From positions 62,001 through 126,000 of the forward strand of contig CAZOJI010000004.1 in the NCBI GenBank assembly GCA_964580055.1: a stretch of 64,000 nt of DNA, in the 5' to 3' direction. Positions 60,444-64,000 of the stretch are shown here, piece by piece. Below the pieces are notes generated by a model. It saw only the letters and a list, made by a program, of their open reading frames with translations, was not told the DNA's origin and did no database searches. This stretch comes from JBDGYW01 sp964580055. Lineage in GTDB: Bacteria > Gemmatimonadota > Gemmatimonadetes > Gemmatimonadales > GWC2-71-9. The translations under genes were made by a program, and so were the position numbers. The stretch's first letter is position 1. The number at the start of each line of letters is the position of its first letter.

Positions 60444-62930
60444 TCATTGCTGCTCGTCTTCCCCCTTCACGTACCGATCGAACCACTCCAACCAGCGCGC
60501 CCACATGTCCAGGTTGTTCTCGATAGCGCGTGGAGTGTGTGACTCGAACGGATACATGTACAACACCGCCGTCTTGCCCAATCCCGTGAGCGCTTGCATC
60601 AGTCGCTCGGATTGAATCGGGAAGGTGCCGGTATTGTTGTCGTCCGCTCCGTGATACATCAACAGCGGAGTGTTGATCTGATCGGCTCTGAAGAACGGCG
60701 ACATCTCGAAATAAATGTGCGGCGCTTCCCATATGTCTCTTCGCTCCGCCTGAAACCCCATCGGCGTCAGTGTGCGGTTGTAGGCGCCGTCGCCGGCGAT
60801 TCCGGCCTTGAAGTAGGGGGTGTGAGCCAGCAAATTCGCGGTCGCGAACGCGCCGTAACTGTGTCCCCCGTGACCGATGCGGTCGATGTCGATGTAGCCG
60901 AGTGTATCGACGGCGCGGACCGATCCGTACACGGCATCGACCATGTTCGAGATGTAGGTGTCATTGTAGTTCTCACCCACAACGGGAATGTCGGGATACA
61001 CGATCGCGTAACCTTGGGTGAGCCAGATGTCGGACCAGCGGAGCCAGCTCAGATGTGTGAACTCATTGTGGTTTCGTGACCGCAGCGCAGAGTTCTGGTA
61101 CTCTTCCGCTGTTTCGAACTCGCGGGGATAGGTCCAGAAGACCGCGGGTACACGCTGGCCCTCGCGATAGCTCGTTGGCAGTGAGATTCGCCCCTGTACC
61201 TCGATGCCGTCCCGCCGCCGGTACTCAAAATCGATGCGGCGTGCCGCCGTGACGTGAGGGAAGGGGTCCACGTTGTTCGTGAGATTCTCCATCGATCCAT
61301 CGGCTGTCCAGAGGTAACTGTCCGGGAAATCGTTTTTGGATTCGCGGCTCACTATCATCCGGTTCATTTCCCGATCCAGCGCCACCAGCGGACGATCGAA
61401 CGAATCCTTGGCGCCCTCGAACAGACGTTCTGTCGATCCGTCCCGCAGGGATACCCGATCCACGAAGGGCTGCGGTCTGAGGTCCTCCCTGTACCCGGAA
61501 CCCTGGAGGTAAACGGACTGGCCGTTGCTGGAGAGCAGCACGTAGCCCCCTCCATTCGATGTCCTGCCGGTCTTCAGCTCGCCGGGGAGCGAGAGGAGTT
61601 CGTCCGGGTCATAGAAATCCACGAACAGATTGCGGGTCGGGTTCCGTCGCCTGAGGTCGAATTGGGCAATGCCACGTTCTCCGTCCTTGGTTACAGTGAC
61701 GAATACGTGGCGACCGTCGGGCGAGTACCTGAGCTCGCTCATTGGGTCCTCGCTCTCGGCGATCACCTGGGCAGTCGACGTGTCGAACGGCGCGACCAGC
61801 ATTTTCAACAAGTCTCCGCGCGTCTCGCCGTCCTCACTCTCCTCTTCGCGCAGGAGATACGTCAGTGCCGAGCCGTCGCGGCGCGGGCGCCATGACCACT
61901 CCCGCGGCTCCTCGTCGTCGCCGTTTCGCCGTCGCGTTTCCCGCAGGGGGCGGTGATGGACGGTGGAGTTGAGGTTTCCGTCGCGATCGAGCACCTCGGT
62001 TGTTCGGGGGAAGCCCGAATAGGGGGCTATATACGAGAAAGGGCGCTCGATCTTGGTGGCCAAAAGGTGTTGTCCGTCGGGGCTCAGCTCGATCGACTCG
62101 TACATCCCCGGTTCGCCGATCAGCCTGGGCGGCTGTCCGGGAGCCAGCTCCGCGATCTGGCTCTTGGTGTAGAACTCGAACAGCGCGCCGTCGTGTTCGT
62201 CGCGAAGCAGAAAAGGATACGTCGGGTTGGGCTTCGGTTCGTCTCGAGTCCGCCGGATCATCGGGGTCGAAGGAACGGAGTCGCGTGCGGGCTCGGCACC
62301 GCGGTCAGACGGAACCAACAACGTCAAGATCGAACCTTCCGGCGTCCACTGCACCATGCGTGACGGCACGCTTCCCTGACCCCGGTACGTCGTACCGATG
62401 GTAGCCATGATGCGGGCGTCGCTGACCGGGCCGAGCTCGCCCGTCGTCACCTCGGCCACCCACAACTGGGTGCCGCTTCTCAGGTGCGCGAGAAACGCCA
62501 GCCGGTGCCCATCGGGAGACCACATGAAATCGGACCCGAATGCGCCGTCCGGCAGCTCGAAGTCCTGAAACTCCCTCTCGCTCAGAGAGTAGACGCGGAA
62601 CCCGTAGATGCCGAAGGTGTCGAGGCGCCACCGGCGGTCGGTCCGTGGCCGGATCTCCAGCATCGCCAACCTGTAGGTCTCCTCCGCCATGCGCTCGAGC
62701 GTCGATAGCTCGGTATGAAATGGGATGAGGAAATGGTCGCCGTCAGGGCTCATGTGATCGAGCGTGGCGTAGTTCCTGTCGGTGTCGAACAGCTCCTGGA
62801 CGCTCGGGTCCGGCAGAATATATCTGTCGTTTTCTCCCTGAGCCCGCGTCGATACCGGGAGAGACAGAAGGGGCAGCAACACGAGAAAACAAACGACGGA
62901 GGAGGCGGCGAAGGACCGGCTACTTATCAT
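60444..62930 (-). CDS. Secreted S9-family prolyl oligopeptidase-like peptidase
   Basis: 828 residues from ATG 62930, with signal peptide (VVCFLVLLPLLSLPVSTRAQ). The N-terminal two thirds is a beta-propeller with repeated SPDGxH blocks. The C-terminal alpha/beta hydrolase has the nucleophile in GHGGHSYGAFAT (S691), the acid in HGADDNNTG (D763 or D764) and the His in ESHTPRA (H798). Complete. It is followed (upstream on this strand) by a C69 dipeptidase, a pairing fit for peptide degradation. Confidence 0.94.
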   Translation of the reverse strand: MISSRSFAASSVVCFLVLLPLLSLPVSTRAQGENDRYILPDPSVQELFDTDRNYATLDHMSPDGDHFLIPFHTELSTLERMAEETYRLAMLEIRPRTDRRWRLDTFGIYGFRVYSLSEREFQDFELPDGAFGSDFMWSPDGHRLAFLAHLRSGTQLWVAEVTTGELGPVSDARIMATIGTTYRGQGSVPSRMVQWTPEGSILTLLVPSDRGAEPARDSVPSTPMIRRTRDEPKPNPTYPFLLRDEHDGALFEFYTKSQIAELAPGQPPRLIGEPGMYESIELSPDGQHLLATKIERPFSYIAPYSGFPRTTEVLDRDGNLNSTVHHRPLRETRRRNGDDEEPREWSWRPRRDGSALTYLLREEESEDGETRGDLLKMLVAPFDTSTAQVIAESEDPMSELRYSPDGRHVFVTVTKDGERGIAQFDLRRRNPTRNLFVDFYDPDELLSLPGELKTGRTSNGGGYVLLSSNGQSVYLQGSGYREDLRPQPFVDRVSLRDGSTERLFEGAKDSFDRPLVALDREMNRMIVSRESKNDFPDSYLWTADGSMENLTNNVDPFPHVTAARRIDFEYRRRDGIEVQGRISLPTSYREGQRVPAVFWTYPREFETAEEYQNSALRSRNHNEFTHLSWLRWSDIWLTQGYAIVYPDIPVVGENYNDTYISNMVDAVYGSVRAVDTLGYIDIDRIGHGGHSYGAFATANLLAHTPYFKAGIAGDGAYNRTLTPMGFQAERRDIWEAPHIYFEMSPFFRADQINTPLLMYHGADDNNTGTFPIQSERLMQALTGLGKTAVLYMYPFESHTPRAIENNLDMWARWLEWFDRYVKGEDEQQ

Positions 62931-62945
62931 TGGAGCCTCTTGGTT

Positions 62946-63050
62946 GAGTGACAAACTGCAGGCCGCGCAGGGGGAGTGCTTTGGCATAGCATATTGCGTC
63001 GAACTGGGCGCCGCAAAGGGAGAATGGCCCGGCGGAACGCGCGCTCGCGA
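62946..63050. repeat. Dispersed repeat copies between S9 and C69 genes
   Basis: GTGACAAACTGCAGGCCGCG (62948-62967) and GGCGCCGCAAAGGGAGAATG (63007-63026, followed by GCCCGGCGGAACGC) repeat the element seen at 45.6-45.9 kb. They lie behind the C69 stop on the minus strand, as the other cluster lies behind the M14 stop. Confidence 0.6.
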
Positions 63051-63056
63051 GGGCTG

Positions 63057-64000
63057 CTAATGCGAGTACCCCGTTTCCACAACGTGCCAGAAGAACTCGT
63101 GATACCTGTCCACGATCTCTTCCATGGCGGCCTTGCTGTATTCGGTCAAATACTGCTGTGCTGTCTCGGGGTTCTGTTCGTAAAGTTCCAACGCCCTCGC
63201 TTCCACCTCCGCCTCCTCGCCGAAGAACCGCTGCTCCAGTGGGTCGCGCCAAGCGCGCAGCTCCTCCGTGAAGTGCCTGAACCTGAGGTGCATCACATTG
63301 AAGACCGAGCGCACCGCCCAATAGGCCGAGTTGTGTTGGTAGGCGTCTTGGTTGTACGTCGAGTACAACGGTGAGATCTCGCTCGCTCCGGCGTACACCG
63401 GTGTGAAGGTGCTGACGTACTGATTGCAGACGTAGAACCAATACTTTCCGCCGATCCAGTCCGGCAGCCAGTCCCGAACCTGCCCGACGAACCCGTAACC
63501 GCCGGTCGACCGCGCTACCTGACGGTTGTGCGGAATGTCGAGTAGCGCGCGCCAGTCCGCACTGGGGAAGGGCGTGGTGAGCGGGCTCTTTTTGAAACCG
63601 CCGTTGCCGTCGGGAACCAACCAGTCCAGGTCCGCTGTGTTGTCGTACACCGTTCCCTCGAACACTGACCTCTGGAACGTCATGATGTCCTGCACCGTGA
63701 CCGGGTTGTCAGGCTTTGCAGATAACGGCAGGTACGAGGTCGGGAAGCGGCGAGTATGGTAGGGATCGTAAGGATCGGTCTGAACCATGTCGAGGTCGCG
63801 CCCCGAAGGCGTCCTCCAGCTCGGCGCAAATGTCTGGTAGAAGTGCCACATCCGCGATAGCTGACCGTCGCTTGGATAGTCGGCGTAGGCGTCGTGGAAT
63901 CGGAAAGGCTCCCCGCTCGACGGATCATACCACCCCATGTCGATGGCCGCCTGCTTGTAGTTGGATGAACCCAGAAACCACTCCGGATCGGACAGGTCGA
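63057..64000 (-). CDS. C69-family dipeptidase, C-terminal part (5' truncated by window edge)
   Basis: The frame is open to the window end (DLSDPEWFLGSSNYKQAAID before GWYDPSSGEPFRFHDAYAD), so 314 residues are seen. MWHFYQTFAPSWR, FPTSYLPLSAKPDNPVTVQDIM, EGTVYDNTADL, VGQVRDWLPDWIGGKYWFYVCNQYVSTFTPVYAGASE and NSAYWAVRSVFNV follow the pattern of family C69 dipeptidases. The catalytic N-terminal Cys lies outside the window. Confidence 0.85.
   Translation of the reverse strand, partial: DLSDPEWFLGSSNYKQAAIDMGWYDPSSGEPFRFHDAYADYPSDGQLSRMWHFYQTFAPSWRTPSGRDLDMVQTDPYDPYHTRRFPTSYLPLSAKPDNPVTVQDIMTFQRSVFEGTVYDNTADLDWLVPDGNGGFKKSPLTTPFPSADWRALLDIPHNRQVARSTGGYGFVGQVRDWLPDWIGGKYWFYVCNQYVSTFTPVYAGASEISPLYSTYNQDAYQHNSAYWAVRSVFNVMHLRFRHFTEELRAWRDPLEQRFFGEEAEVEARALELYEQNPETAQQYLTEYSKAAMEEIVDRYHEFFWHVVETGYSH

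Overview
The window reads as a slice of a Gram-negative chromosome with about 58 percent G+C. It has TonB-dependent uptake, surface lipoproteins, outer-membrane barrels, TRAP transport and many exported M14/S9/C69 peptidases. The mix (large secreted M14 peptidases, a DUF6282 pair, MiaB and MtaB in tandem, a mannose-type PTS with HPr kinase) suggests an uncultured Gemmatimonadota-like bacterium; this is inference, as no 16S rRNA is present.

Region 1 (1-33.2 kb, housekeeping, almost all on +): recG end, asnS, mazG (opposite strand), alr, cdd, a lone microcompartment-vertex (EutN/CcmL) gene, a lipoprotein and an outer-membrane barrel, mtaB, miaB, comEC, fbp, the methylmalonyl-CoA mutase large subunit, fmdB, argS, a PfkB kinase, purM, ribD-ribE-ribBA-ribH, nusB, a glycosyltransferase, hpf, hprK, a mannose-type PTS (EIIA, EIIB, EIIC, EIID, HPr, EI), metK, ahcY, a DUF151 nuclease-like gene and a membrane protein. 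Many junctions are 4-base stop/start overlaps of the NTGA type, which implies long translationally coupled operons.

Region 2 (33.2-44.6 kb): a cobalamin riboswitch precedes a TonB-dependent receptor and a beta-propeller lipoprotein, a likely B12 capture unit (BtuB/BtuG-like). Then come a low-complexity repeat tract, recO-selB, a small FlgD-Ig-like secreted protein with a promoter/operator, clpB-tadA bracketed by an exact 27-bp inverted repeat, tRNA-Ser(GGA) and a DUF2892 gene.

Region 3 (44.6-51.6 kb, accessory): a decayed small membrane-protein gene, spaced palindromes, a dispersed repeat cluster, a secreted M14 peptidase, an exported DUF6282 protein, a coiled-coil membrane gene with an operator-like promoter, and a DUF2442 gene beside a broken DUF4160-like partner.

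Region 4 (51.5-57 kb): a strong promoter with a hairpin at the predicted 5' end of the RNA reads into a cytosolic DUF6282 paralogue, a solute-binding protein without signal peptide, and a complete TRAP transporter (DctP, DctQ, DctM). I regard this as the best candidate for an undescribed functional unit: a hydrolase-like pair plus dedicated uptake.

Region 5 (57-64 kb): a second M14 peptidase, a CIA30-domain protein, an S9 prolyl oligopeptidase and the 3' part of a C69 dipeptidase, i.e. a peptide-scavenging block.
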